Positions 1-10,945 of a stretch of 64,000 nucleotides of DNA are shown in pieces. The notes below the pieces were generated by a model. The model did not search any database. It had not been told where the DNA came from and was given only the letters and a program-made list of their open reading frames with translations. The number at the start of each line of letters is the position of its first letter. The stretch's first letter is position 1. The position numbers and the translations under genes are program-made. Origin of the DNA: Leuctra nigra. Taxonomy: Eukaryota; Arthropoda; Insecta; Plecoptera; Leuctridae. The stretch is from NCBI GenBank assembly GCA_934045905.1, contig OW203762.1, forward strand, positions 13,171,845 to 13,235,844, in the 5' to 3' direction.

Positions 1-420
1 CACGCTGAACACAACAGACTGGAAGAACATCACACAAGATTGTTAATAGTTTCAAATGTAAAAGGATTTGTGATAATTAATTTTGTAGTCGACTTCACTC
101 ATCTTTCTGTACCTTAGAGATGGAAGAGCGGAAGTCCAATTTCTTGATTTTGTGTTGTACACTTTTGGAATGATGTAATCATGCTCTATAAATTAACATT
201 TTACTGATTATGTTAACGAACAATTAACTTGAAGTATTCTCTTTACGATGACTCATGTAGCCATTACAAATATGATTGTAGAGTGCCAATTATTACTGGC
301 TTTTAAGCTCACCTCAACAACCATATTGAAATGGACCTTCGTCCTTCTTCCTCTGATGTACAGACATGACATGCTTCTACGCATGATGTAGTTGGGAAGC
401 AAATGTGTTTATATCCCTCG
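1..420. other. AT-rich sequence, nothing recognised
   Basis: No long frame, RNA gene or clear repeat seen. If the AKHR gene at 7.4-13.6 kb continues leftward, this is probably intronic. Confidence 0.5.
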
Positions 421-1611
421 ACTGAGGTAAACTAAGGACACTTATGCAGGGAATCAACTCCGGGCCAGGGGATCGAACCCGAACCTGAACCCGAACCCGT
501 AAACGATCGGGTTCGATGCCCTGCCCCGGGCCTCCGTAACTGTGACATTGCTAGTGATAGACCGTGTCACGGCCACATGGATGCGTCAGATGTGATGGAC
601 TGGCGTGTAATGGCGGCGCACATGAAACTGAGGTAAACTGATGACACTCATGCAGGGAATCAACCCCGGGCCTCCTAAACTGTGTCATTGCTAGTGATAG
701 ACCGTGTCACGGCCACATGGATGCGTCAGATGTGATGGACTGGCGTGTAATGGCGGCGCACATGAGACTGAGGTAAACTGATGACACTCATGCAGGGAAT
801 CAACCCCGGGCCTCCTAAACTGTGTCATTGCTAGTGATAGACCGTGTCACGGCCACATGGAAGCGTCAGATGTGATGGACTGGCGTGTAATGGCGGCGCA
901 CATGAGACTGAGGTAAACTGATGACACTCATGCAGGGAATCAACCCCGGGCCTCCTAAACTGTGTCATTGCTAGTGATAGACCGTGTCACGGCCACATGG
1001 AAGCGTCAGATGTGATGGACTGGCGTGTAATGGCGGCGCACATGAGACTGAGGTAAACTGATGACACTCATGCAGGGAATCAACCCCGGGCCTCCTAAAC
1101 TGTGTCATTGCTAGTGATAGACCGTGTCACGGCCACATGGATGCGTCAGATGTGATGGACTGGCGTGTAATGGCGGCGCACATGAGACTGAGGTAAACTG
1201 ATGACACTCATGCAGGGAATCAACCCCGGGCCTCCTAAACTGTGCCATTGCTAGTGCTAGACCGTGTCACTGCCACATGGATGCGTCAGATGTGATGGAC
1301 TGGCGTGTAATGGCGGCGCACATGAGACTGAGGTAAACTGATGACACTCATGCAGGGAATCAACCCCGGGCCTCCTAAACTGTGTCATTGCTAGTGATAG
1401 ACCGTGTCACGGCCACATGGATGCGTCAGATGTGATGGACTGGCGTGTAATGGCGGCGCACATGAGACTGAGGTAAACTGATGACACTCATGCAGGGAAT
1501 CAACCCCGGGCCTCCTAAACTGTGTCATTGCTAGTGATAGACCGTGTCACTGCCACATGGATGCGTCAGATGTGATGGACTGGCGTGTAATGGCGGCGCA
1601 CATGAGACTTG
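421..1611. repeat. 140-bp tandem repeat, about 8 units
   Basis: The phrase ACTGAGGTAAACTGATGACA recurs every 140 bp, with the unit junction CATGAGACTG at 761, 901, 1041, 1181, 1321 and 1461. Units differ by only a few substitutions (for example ATGCGTC/AAGCGTC, GGCCACA/TGCCACA). The first unit (421-626) is longer and more diverged because of a 58-bp insertion. Units are GC-rich relative to the flanks and contain a CCCGGG site. No frame runs through the array. Homogeneity of the inner units suggests recent amplification by unequal exchange. Confidence 0.95.
466..523. repeat. Small fold-back insertion in first tandem unit
   Basis: This 58-bp segment is absent from the other units. Its ends form an inverted repeat (CAGGGGATCGAACCCG against CGGGTTCGATGCCCTG, one mismatch) around a GAACCC-rich centre. 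The flanks carry CCGGGC on both sides, which may be a target duplication. Confidence 0.6.
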
Positions 1612-2535
1612 CATTAGCTGATGAGTATACGGGTGACAATCAGATCATGCCCACGACCCAGCAGTATAGCAAGCACAATAGCAGTGCGTTCAGAAATATT
1701 GGACAATGTTTCCAATAATAAATTAAGATCAAAGAATGTGTGCGTTACAATAAAAAAGTAACTCGCATTCATTTATGTATACCTGCTGAGAGAGAAAATC
1801 AATTTATTGACGGCTGTCCATAAACATGGTTAATTTCATTTAAATTAATTAAAATTACTAACTATTTGTATAAAATGTGAATAAATTAATAAATGCAAAT
1901 CTCAAAAATGTGGATAAAGGATATATCTAAGCTACACTATTATAAACATGATTGTGAAGAATAAAAATGGAACATTTAAGAACTAATGGAACTAAAGAAT
2001 CTAACCTATAATACGAGAGATGTGAAATATAATCCACACAAAAGGTTTAATTTATGGCAATTTAACAGCTGTTAATTTGTTTAATATATTAAACAATATA
2101 GTTCAGTATCAATCTATCGCATAAGACTTTATATACTGGACTTTATACAACCTATGATGGTCGTTAAACGCAGAAATTAATAAAATTTTACATAATATGT
2201 TGTATAAGTCCACTCAAGGGCAAGTATCTCAACCAATCAGGTTTACCAGACTTACAGTAGACTTTAGTCAAATCAGTATTTATAAATACGCGTACTTTTC
2301 GATATGGAGCCTTTTGTGTGGATTCTATCCTCTTTCCCGCCTAGTTTAGATTGTAGCATTTTATCAAAACTGTTGACCATGAAGCAATTTTATGACATTT
2401 ATTTCAGAGGCCAGAACTGATTTTGCTCACATTCTACTCAAACTCGACAGCTATGAGATACTTTCTGTCGTTTACAATAACAACTATTGTAATACAATAA
2501 CAACTAATTTTAAGTATTTTCATTTAATAAAATGA
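1612..2535. other. AT-rich sequence, nothing recognised
   Basis: No supportable gene or repeat was seen. Probably AKHR intron or intergenic DNA. Confidence 0.4.
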
Positions 2536-2700
2536 GTAGGTAAGGTGGAAGCTGGGAAGGAGGCGGTCGTGGCCTATTAGAAGGTTACCTTCCCAGCATT
2601 TGTCTGTGTCGACGAGGTAACCCCAATCAGGTGGCCGGGGAATCGAACCCGGGACCTCGGGAATACAAGTTCAGAGCGTTACCTCTGAGCAAAATCCGTA
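2536..2700 (-). mobile_element. tRNA-derived SINE copy
   Basis: Read on the minus strand, the sequence begins GCTCAGAGGTAACGCTCTGA and has the pol III B box GGTTCGATTCC inside CCCGGGTTCGATTCCCC, then the body CAAATGCTGGGAAGG and CTAATAGGCCACGACCGCC. Head and body match the SINE at 36575-36850, defining one family. There is no poly-A tail and the 3' tail is short. Confidence 0.75.
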
Positions 2701-4540
2701 CGGTAAAAATCGAGGATGTCTTCAAGTACAATGAGGAAGCTCTCCGTCTTGCTTGAGAAGAAGAGAAAGCGAGAACGAGGGATGAGGGATGATATTAGCA
2801 TGTGTTTGTGATTTCAGATGATATACGAGTTTAAACGTCTCCGCCTCTCTTGGCAGTGATGAAAACTTCTGCCCGACTTGATGTATGATGTCTGTTGTGT
2901 GATCAATGTACGACTCGGAATCTGCGTGGGATTCGTATATCATCGTGATCAAATGTAAGCAATAGTGTAGGAATTGTGTTACGTTTACAGCGAAACAACG
3001 TTCATGAACAACAGCATCGTTCCAATAATATGCGAAATAATTTACAAAATATTTTATGAAACTCTTTGACAGACAAAATGTGCGTCCACGTCATTTGTTT
3101 TTATGATCAAAACACTTGGAGCAAAGCTTTGAAGGATGCAAGAAATAAACGATTGAATTTTTGTCCGGGTATTGGGCGATCGAAATGGGACGGTCAAAGA
3201 TTCTTTTGAGTCACTTGAACGAATTCTCAAGGAAATGTTGTCGAGAAAAATACATTTTGCATGTGGGTATGGTAGCCATACTGTCGAGGGTTATAAATAG
3301 AGCTAGGATGTTTAGGACATATCCTTTTAAAAAAAATTGTTCAGACATGTCTAGAAATGAATGACACATAAATGTATTTTGTATTCCTGTTTTCAAAAAT
3401 ATGTGTTTTATTTTGCCTGAAATTGCATATCTCTCAATTTTTATGAATTCAGTCATTTTCTTGCTATTTTATTTTATTTATTTTTTCTTGTCATTTTTTA
3501 AATTATTGGGGAATAATATCAAATATTTGTTTCAAGTTCTACAACTCACAAAATGTCCATCCTCCACTTGGACTTTGATTATACAATGATTTAATAATAT
3601 TCAATGACTTAAATGACCAACAATGATACTTGACACATTGACACATTCATACAATAATTTAAGTATCTTACTCCAAATTGAACTCCTAAATAAATAAATC
3701 GAATAATATGTTGACAAATATTACAAGCATAACATTTCATAGGTCCTTTTTTAATAGTTTTATTTGCCTGCCTTTTTGGCCGTTTCTTAGGTCCTAAACA
3801 TCCTAGCATAGTTATAATAAAACAATCAACTTTGATGAAAGTATAAAAGACCGAGTCTAATCTGAATGGAATAAGCTCGCACTAAAAATATGAGTTGGAA
3901 GATTGAAAACAAGAGGTTTTCGGATTTCATATCGTCTCTGCAAACGTTCTCGGTAATAAAAATCGAATCACATTTATACTAATGCGAGCTGAAGGTATCT
4001 TTTATTTTATGACGTCTTAAAGAAGAGCTCGACTTTCAATTTATTATAGATGATTCACTTGAAAGGATTTGACTCCTCAGTTCTTGCGACTTTCAAGATT
4101 CAACAGAAGACAGTTCGATTCATCTGACATGTTTAATTCTCAAGCAGACAAACTCCCGCCAACACATTTCAATTCTCTTCTGCGTCATTGTTAACCGACA
4201 TATCAAGGTACGAAGACAGATGAGCTTCAGCAAGACTTCACCTCATGTCATGTAAAACCCCTCTAAGTGAAGTTCTCACACAAGAAAAAGCTTTCAAAGC
4301 TCCTGCTTCATCAGAGCTCTTCTTCTTGAATTACGAATCTGATGTGTAGCTTTCGCCTTTCAAGAACAGATGCTATTTTCGTCAAGGAAATATTTTACCA
4401 TTTAGTTTCTCGTCGTCACTTCGGCATTGTGATTTTGCTATTTATCTTCTGAGTCTTCCTTCTGTGCGTTTGAGGTGAGACGAATTTATAACAATGAAAG
4501 TGATTAAGTGAATAATATGCAAAGAAAAACTACACAAAAT
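2701..4540. other. No recognisable gene
   Basis: AT-rich DNA with only short chance frames. The 60-80 codon frames here have no family features. Likely intronic or intergenic. Confidence 0.4.
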
Positions 4541-4544
4541 GCTC

Positions 4545-4662
4545 AGGGTAACGATATAGAGTTCCCGAGCTCGAATCTCGTGACCGTCCTTCTTCTAGGA
4601 GTTTTTTCGTATAGCTTCCCTCAGTAGAGAGACAAATGCTGGCAGGTTCCTTGCTAAATGCC
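4545..4662 (+). mobile_element. Degraded SINE fragment
   Basis: Contains CCCGAGCTCGAATCTCGTGA, a decayed B box, then CCGTCCTTCTTC, CCCTCAGTAGAGAGACAAATG and CTGGCAGG in the same order as the SINE at 36575-36850. The tRNA A-box half is largely lost. Confidence 0.6.
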
Positions 4663-4676
4663 TAAAGACCGATGCA

Positions 4677-4840
4677 CAATTGACGCAGACGGACGACGCG
4701 GACGGACGACGGAGACGGATACGATGTTTAGGTATGACAAATTCACTCTGCTGTTCACAATTCGGTCGCGGACGGACGACGACTTTAACGTTGTATCTGC
4801 GTCTACATCGTCCGTCCGCGTCGTCCGTCCGCGTCAATTG
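4677..4840. mobile_element. CpG-rich fold-back (MITE-like) element
   Basis: Left arm (4677-4712) CAATTGACGCAGACGGACGA... is matched in reverse complement by the right arm (4806-4840) ...GTCCGTCCGCGTCAATTG. The arms are built from repeats of CGGACGGACGACG, and the palindrome partly continues inward. There is no coding capacity. GC and CpG content contrast sharply with the AT-rich surroundings. Confidence 0.75.
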
Positions 4841-6298
4841 ACTTTTATATATTAGTGGAATATTTAAAGAAATTTATGGAATACATCAATAACACAATTT
4901 CTATAAATGCATTGTATTTGGTATCAAGACACAAAAAATAGCGAAAACGAAATCATTTCGGGAAGAAATCACAATAAGATCATAAGGAACAAAATTCCGT
5001 TTTCGAGTATACTCGTATGCAAAGTGATGCCTGTTAATGGCAATAGTTGTAATGGTAATCTGGTAAAACTTTTACCTGCTAACTGCTATTATCATGGTAA
5101 TCTGGTAAAACTATTACCTGCGGCAGACTGCACAAGATCGAGAACATCCAAGCCCCAAGGAGCAGCAGCTTCCCTCGACGATCCACATCTTGAATGAGCA
5201 TCGGCTTGAGAATAGCCAGGTATCTGTAACATTCAATTCAATGTCGTCCATAACAATAAAGTTCAGCGATGCACACAATACTTAATCGATGAAATATAAT
5301 CAAGTGCAATCAAGTATTGGAGATGTTTCTTTACTACCATTTGCATCTAAGATTTCATATTACCCGTTCGCAGAATATAATTTATTAATGAACATAATAA
5401 AAGTATAAAAGTAACTATAAAAATACTGTTATTATCATTCCGAATATATATTTCTATTTTTTTCTCATAATAATAATCATAAATATGCAGAAACAATATC
5501 ATTCATCACAGCTCATAATCTGGAGGGCACAATCATCAAGTATTTAATATTCATAATAAAGAATGTCCTATGTAATTGTTCATCAGATTGTTTCTGTCAG
5601 GATTATGAAAGAGCCCGCGTACAGAATCATCATTCCGGCTTTTACTTCCGCCGAGCCAGCCGCAGGATTACTCTGTTACCCGGAAGTAGATAATGAAAAA
5701 GCTGTGCCCTCTACTTTGGTGGCAGAGAGCGGGACGCAAATTAAATGTTACATAATCCTTTGTCCAGTGGATGAAAGAGTCAAAAAAAATACAAAGAGAA
5801 AGAGAAAATAAAATTCTGTTGATTTTCCAAAATATGCTTGCTATGTACGCACTCGTGGTCAGAAGAATTGACGGTAGACGGCTAAGTTGGTTCGAATTAC
5901 TGTCAATATTTGTTGAATAGCGAATTAATTAATAGGTATGAGGTGGTTGGTTGATTCTTATACTAATCAAACTCTACAACACCACACAAGCTCGAAATCT
6001 ACTTTCGCCTGTGTTTTCGTCCGGATATTAAAGTTTTGAAAAGGACTTAGAATTTGGCAAGCAAATATGCGACCGTGGGTGTACCTGTTACAAATAAAAT
6101 ATTTTACCAAATACGGTCTAATTTATACCATGTATTTACTTATTGCAGTATGTCACCAAGCAATACCGAAAGGAATCGTTTCTTTCTTACGGAGAGTACC
6201 AACTTCTATAAACATTTTTTATTTTCTCGGTAAAAAAGACCGAACTTCTGTAAGTTTGGTAAATTCTATTGTCGTAATTTAAATACGTGTTTAAATAC
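4841..6298. other. AT-rich DNA with one short duplication
   Basis: No gene was supported. At about 5052-5120 the phrase ATGGTAATCTGGTAAAACT occurs twice in tandem, about 48 bp apart. The rest is featureless. Confidence 0.4.
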
Positions 6299-6408
6299 AT
6301 TTACCTATATATACCTATATATATATATATATATATATACCTATATACCTATATATATATATACCTATATATATATATACCTATATATACCTATATACCT
6401 ATATATAT
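6299..6408. repeat. (TATACC/TA)n microsatellite
   Basis: Alternating TA runs with interspersed ACCTATATA units. It abuts the truncated 5' end of the retrotransposon fragment at 6409. Confidence 0.95.
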
Positions 6409-7045
6409 AGCAATATTGCACCACCTGACTTGCGGAGGAAACAAGCTTTACTGAAGGAGCACGAGAAGATTGTGAACAACCCTGATATACCTTTTAGGGC
6501 TGACCTATATAATCCTCCGCTTTTTAGACTAAAATCAAGAAAGCCTCCATTAGCTCTGGCTCAGAGATTGCTGGACGAGAACTTTGAGGTCAGTGGCACA
6601 TGGGATTCTCAGTGGATTCAAGGAAACAGGAGCAGTCCCATCTTCAGCTTCTCAAGTACAGGTCGACCATCGGACCACCTGCAGTTTCAGTTACCAAGGA
6701 AGGCTTGGTGCAACCTAAATCGCTTGCGAACAGAACAAGGCCGATGCAACTACCTTATGCACAAATGGGGGTTCGTTGATAGCGCAAGTTGCATCTGCGG
6801 GCAGCAGGAACAAACTACCAATCATATTATGATGGAATGCGCTGTCCTGAAATATCCTGGTGACATCCAGGATATTGCCGACCTCAAAGGCGAAGCTATT
6901 GATTGGCTGACCTCTTTAAATTTGTAATTTATTGTTAAAATTTAGATTTTTTAGAACAATTTATTTTATTTTAAGTATATGTGATTAATATTTAATAAGA
7001 CTTTGTATTCCAATAAAATCCATACGATAAATAAAAAAATAAAAA
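6409..7045 (+). pseudogene. 3' fragment of a non-LTR retrotransposon (Jockey/CR1-like)
   Basis: An open frame from about 6409 to 6927 has no upstream methionine because the element is 5'-truncated at the microsatellite. It starts [14 protein letters not shown] and ends with a region typical of the C terminus of Jockey/CR1-type reverse transcriptase polyproteins: GRCNYLMHKWG, then a cysteine/histidine cluster CICGQQEQTTNHIMMEC, then IDWLTSLNL before the stop. No catalytic reverse transcriptase motifs remain. The 3' UTR carries AATAAAA and ends in an A-rich tail near 7045. It is a dead-on-arrival copy. Clade assignment rests on remembered C-terminal patterns only. Confidence 0.75.
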
Positions 7046-7377
7046 TATTATTGAAAGTAAAGTTGGTTCGTAACTTTTTTCACATTTATAGGTACTTATG
7101 TCCTGTAGATACTTGTGTGGTGAAAAGTTTGCTGTATTTTACATAATCATGTTTCATTTTATGGTGATATATCCCACCCTTACTGTAAAAAATTGACAAT
7201 TGCAAATCACAAATACCGAGTAATTACTTCTTCAAAGTTTAAGTTCCGTTGGATAATTCTCGATTGGAGAGAAAACAACATTGTAACAGATTATCATTAC
7301 AACAAATCCTAAATTATTCCACTGATGAAATAAAATCGCTTGACGTGACAATATAAGATGAAGTGAGATGGACTCAC
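7046..7377. other. AKHR intron sequence
   Basis: AT-rich stretch downstream, in gene sense, of the second recognised AKHR exon. No further receptor exon was found between 1 and 7377, so the following intron must exceed 7.3 kb or contain exons I could not see. Confidence 0.6.
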
Positions 7378-7526
7378 CTGTCAATGCTGATGCAGACAAG
7401 GACGAAGCTGGAGAGATAGAGTCCGAAGGTCCTGAAGAAGGCCATGAGTCTACACATGGCGTCCCCGGCCCACCAGGACACTGTGAAAGCCCATGCGATC
7501 TCTAGCGGCATCATCAAGAACGTCAC
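7378..7526 (-). CDS. AKHR: Adipokinetic hormone receptor, exon encoding TM2-TM3
   Basis: A rhodopsin-class (GnRH-receptor-like) G-protein-coupled receptor that binds adipokinetic hormone and mobilises fat-body energy stores. The exon is delimited on the minus strand by an acceptor (TGTGATTGCAG before 7526) and a donor (GTGAGT at 7377-7372). Its 149 bp translate without a stop. It reads VTFLMMPLEIAWAF, then WWAGDAMC with the TM3 cysteine that forms the conserved disulfide, then MAFFRTFGLYLSSFVLVC and ISIDR, the start of the DRY-type motif at the end of TM3. It joins in phase 0 to exon 13379-13647, giving IADLL-VTFLMMPLE, the continuous TM2 sequence of insect AKHRs. It ends in phase 2 (ID-AG). 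Later exons are outside the window. The main alternative, a corazonin receptor, is less likely because the TM2/TM3 residues match AKHR. Confidence 0.92.
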
Positions 7527-7897
7527 CTGCAATCACATACAAAGCTATTCAGATGCGATTGCGGAATTACATATAGCTCCAGAGAAAGATCTCGATCCTT
7601 TAAAGTGAGTCTTCAGGTGGGATGTTATTAAAAACCAACAGCAAATTGATCGAACCAATCGTCTCCGAATTGCCGGAGTGCTCTATAGATTTAGGACGAA
7701 CACCGGACCGCAAACTGTTAAAAGCTTTTCAATTTAAAATTGATATTAAAAATCTAATGCTTGCACTGATTTTTTATTTAAAAAGAGAATGTCTCTTGTT
7801 TGTGTAGATATTCGTCAAAGTGGCTACGGAAAATGACAGAAACCAGAGGTTTGATGCAATAGATTACGTTCAACATTGTGTTGGAATGATGAATAAA

Positions 7898-8095
7898 GCT
7901 GGCTTTCCATGATCCGTCATCTTCCGTCAACGTCCGACACCGTCCGACGAAAACGACCACGTGACCCGTCTCGACCAATCCCTCGCCGTCCGAGATTTTT
8001 GGGGATGGCTCTGATTAGTCAAGACGGGTCACGTGGTCGTTTTCTTCTGACGGTGTCGGACGTTGACGGAAGATAACGGAGCATGGAAAGCCAGC
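7898..8095. mobile_element. Fold-back MITE, about 198 bp
   Basis: Ends are GCTGGCTTTCCATG and CATGGAAAGCCAGC. The arms continue inward for about 80 bp as near-perfect inverted repeats, through CCGTCAACGTCCGACACCGTC and ACCACGTGACCCGTCT. The loop is short and there is no coding capacity. No certain target duplication was seen. Confidence 0.85.
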
Positions 8096-9494
8096 ATAAC
8101 TCATGAATTGCATGTAATTTGTCCCTGGTTTGTGATGCATGTGCCATTCATCAGTCGTCGTTGCTGTTCAAATATCATGTTTCCTCATTTCAGTCATGAA
8201 GAATTTTATTTACAGGCATTTCAATTCAAACGTATCAGATCACGGGAAAGGCATTGCCAAAAACAAATACATAGACAAAGAAGTTTCATCTAGATGAAAC
8301 AAGTCGGTAGGTAATATCTCAAATTGTCTCTCTTTACTAATAATCTATCAAACTAATGAAACAACGCTTCCAAAAGCTCACCTAACTTTGAACATCGTCT
8401 TGCAAGTGAATTTGTTAATATAAGTTGTGAAGTTGCTTCATTGCTTCTGATGTTCTGGAAACCCACGCAGAAGTTGAGAACTGCTGAGACGGAAAACGCC
8501 AGAGTTCACATCGAGAAGATTAATCATTCCATGTGCTATTAGTGACAAGAGACTCATCGATTAAAGAACTTGCTCCTTTACTTAAAGAAAAAGATGTCGA
8601 TTGAACTCGAATTGGATCCAGAATGTTGGCCTTCGTTTCATCGCAAATCTCATTCCGATTGTAAGTTCAATGGAAACTCATTGTTGGATCTGTGCTTGTT
8701 TTATTGGACTGCTTGCAGCAAGTATACACTATTTGAGACGAGGTTGTCTTTGGTTGAACCAAGATATTGGGAGTTTTCATGATATCTTTGGTTGGTTGAA
8801 CTATGTGACATATAGTAGTTGCCTCACTCTGATTGAAAATTTTGGTAAATTTTCTCTTCTTGCTGTACGCTTTGTAAAATTATTTTAAACATGTTGAAAG
8901 TAACCACCATCACGACATTTATGAACAAAACGATTGTAAATTTTGCATCATAGGTTCACGATTTTGGTCTCCAATCGTTAGCGATTGAGCATAGTTTTGC
9001 CCGGTTTTGTTACAACCGGCTTCTATAAAGCTACTAATATACACTCAGACTGATCATGTGACCATCTTCTCAGAGCTTATAAAACAATGTATCTCTTTCG
9101 ATTGCGCCAACTGCCGAACGCTAGTAAGTATAAATGAAATGCATTCCATTGTGCAATGTGCAGTGAGCTATCAATGTCAGGATGCAATAACGATGAGGAA
9201 AATGTAGACATCAGCAGTGGATTTCCCTTAATGAGATGACAAGCTGGAAATCACTAATAGATGCTATAGACAGCGACCACCTCCTTCCCACCTCAATCAT
9301 TCATCTTTCTTCAGCGATATCTTCCGATCGCATCAAAACTCCAAGGGAAATTAAATTCCTCTAAGGTACAGCCAAGAGAGGAGGGGAGTAGTATCTAAAT
9401 AAAAAGGTTCCATTTAGGGAGTTAAAAGAGCATGTAAGTAGTCAAAAGTCCATTTTGAAGAAAACTCGTATTCCTAGAAATGAAGCCGATTGAT

Positions 9495-9720
9495 GTTCAC
9501 TTTGGCACATTAAAAACGGTATTTGAACAAAGCTTATTTGCTGTTGGTCAGGTTCCTTGACAATCAATTCTTGTTATTATCAATAAAATCAGAGCTCACT
9601 CTTGAGTTAGATAAAGAGTTAGCATTGACTTCATCGGATGGGGCCATCAATCTTTATCAGCCAATAAGTTTCTTTCGAATACCGTTTTTAGTTTGACCAA
9701 GTGTACATTCTACTCCAAAA
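9495..9720. mobile_element. M1 family MITE, copy a
   Basis: One of at least five copies in the window sharing imperfect terminal inverted repeats around AAACGGTATTTGA and the internal phrases GGTTCCTTGACAATCAATTC, ATCAATAAAATCAGAGCTCAC and GGGGCCATCAATCTTTATCA. It is diverged from the others and non-coding. Confidence 0.7.
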
Positions 9721-9903
9721 GGGAGTACACTACGAGTATGATCGAATGATATTTATCATGTTGTCGACACTCGATTGATTTACAAGAGCAAATTGACGTT
9801 GTCTAGACGTAATGTTCGATCAAGTTAATCGCGTACATTACATTAGGTACAGATGTCGACTCGTGTCATAGTTCGAAAGTCACAGTGTTGCACATGGGAT
9901 CGT

Positions 9904-10112
9904 GTAACTTGTGTCAACTGTCGATCGACAACTCTCTGGGAGAATATCATAGTCGAGCCGTATTCAATCTAACCAAATAGAGCCCATGCTTTATGGTCTG
10001 TATCTCAGGTAACTTGTGTCAACTGTCGATCGACAACTCTCTGGGAGAATATCATAGTCGAGCCGTATTCAATCTAACCAAATAGAGCCCATGATTTATG
10101 TCTGTATCTCAG
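9904..10112. repeat. 105-bp tandem duplication
   Basis: GTAACTTGTGTCAACTGTCG ... TCTGTATCTCAG occurs twice head to tail, starting at 9904 and 10009, with two small differences. Near identity means a recent duplication inside the AKHR intron. Confidence 0.95.
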
Positions 10113-10309
10113 AGGTAGAAGGCCCGATGTCCACTTCAATGATTCTTGAGGTGACCTCAAAATCATGCATCCAAACATAGTTTCTTATTCGGGTATTGAA
10201 TCGGACCTGAGGTCATGACATTTTACCTTCTACTATTACCTACAAAAATCAACAGCACACAGCTTTATTTACAATAATAAAAAAATAAGTATTTAAAAAT
10301 GAACACAAA

Positions 10310-10679
10310 CAGATGCATATATGACATGGCAGTGGTGACGGTTTGTTCCGTTGGAGGTGCTGGTGGCCCTGATAAGGGCCGTTCGCGACGTTTCGAAGGA
10401 TGTACTTCCTTCATCTTCTGGCGGTTGACTACGCAGTAGTCAACCGCCCGTTGTTCGGGTGTTGACTGCCCGTCGTGTTGACTCCCCGGGTGTTGACTGC
10501 CCGGTTGACTGCCCGTTGTTCGGGCAGTCAACCGCCAGAAGATGAAGGAAGTACATCCTTCGAAACGTCGCGAACGGCCCTTATCAGGGCCACCAGCACC
10601 TCCAACGGAACAAACCGTCACCACTGCCATGTCATTACAAGATGGTTCCGAAAACGTCCACGACATCAGATGCATATAT
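10310..10679. mobile_element. Long fold-back element with 13-bp flanking direct repeats
   Basis: Arms at about 10323-10430 and 10527-10633 are perfect inverted repeats of about 108 bp. The spacer is made of GTTGACTGCCCG-type repeats. The right end has 33 extra bases (GATGGTTCCGAAAACGTCCA region). The whole is flanked by the 13-bp direct repeat CAGATGCATATAT (10310-10322 and 10667-10679), consistent with a target-site duplication. The right terminus recurs at 51166-51214. The 136-codon frame across it is a by-product of the palindrome. Confidence 0.85.
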
Positions 10680-10734
10680 TTTTAAAACTTTTACGGTATA
10701 GGCAAATAAAAAAGTAGGGGGACCCTTAAATTAC

Positions 10735-10945
10735 GGAGTGTCTATTCGCACGAAACACGAAAAACGAATTCGTGCACGATTTTCGTGCGAATATCCACTC
10801 CACAGTGGGCCGGCTATTCGCACGAAAATCGTGCACGATTATCGCGCCGCATTGGTTCATTGTCGTGTCACTAGGTCGCGTCCTAGTCGCGCCGTTTTAG
10901 TTAGCCTCGGCCCTAAAATTATCCTACGAGGGCCCGAAATCTGAA
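10735..10945. repeat. GC-rich segment with inverted repeat
   Basis: ATTCGTGCACGATTTTCGTG (from about 10769) is followed 20 bp after its arm by the reverse complement TATTCGCACGAAAATCGTGC. The segment is CpG-rich and possibly a fragment of another MITE. Boundaries are uncertain. Confidence 0.5.

Noticed and set aside
1..7377. Further AKHR exons (TM4 onward)
   Set aside because: No stretch with receptor-like translation and splice sites was found; SINEs and tandem repeats explain the GC-richer segments.
8570..8888. Overlapping 70- and 95-codon plus frames, one with hydrophobic segments
   Set aside because: They lie inside the AKHR intron, in two frames at once, without splice signals or recognisable motifs.
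10265..10717. 136- and 80-codon frames on opposite strands
   Set aside because: Both are created by the long palindrome.
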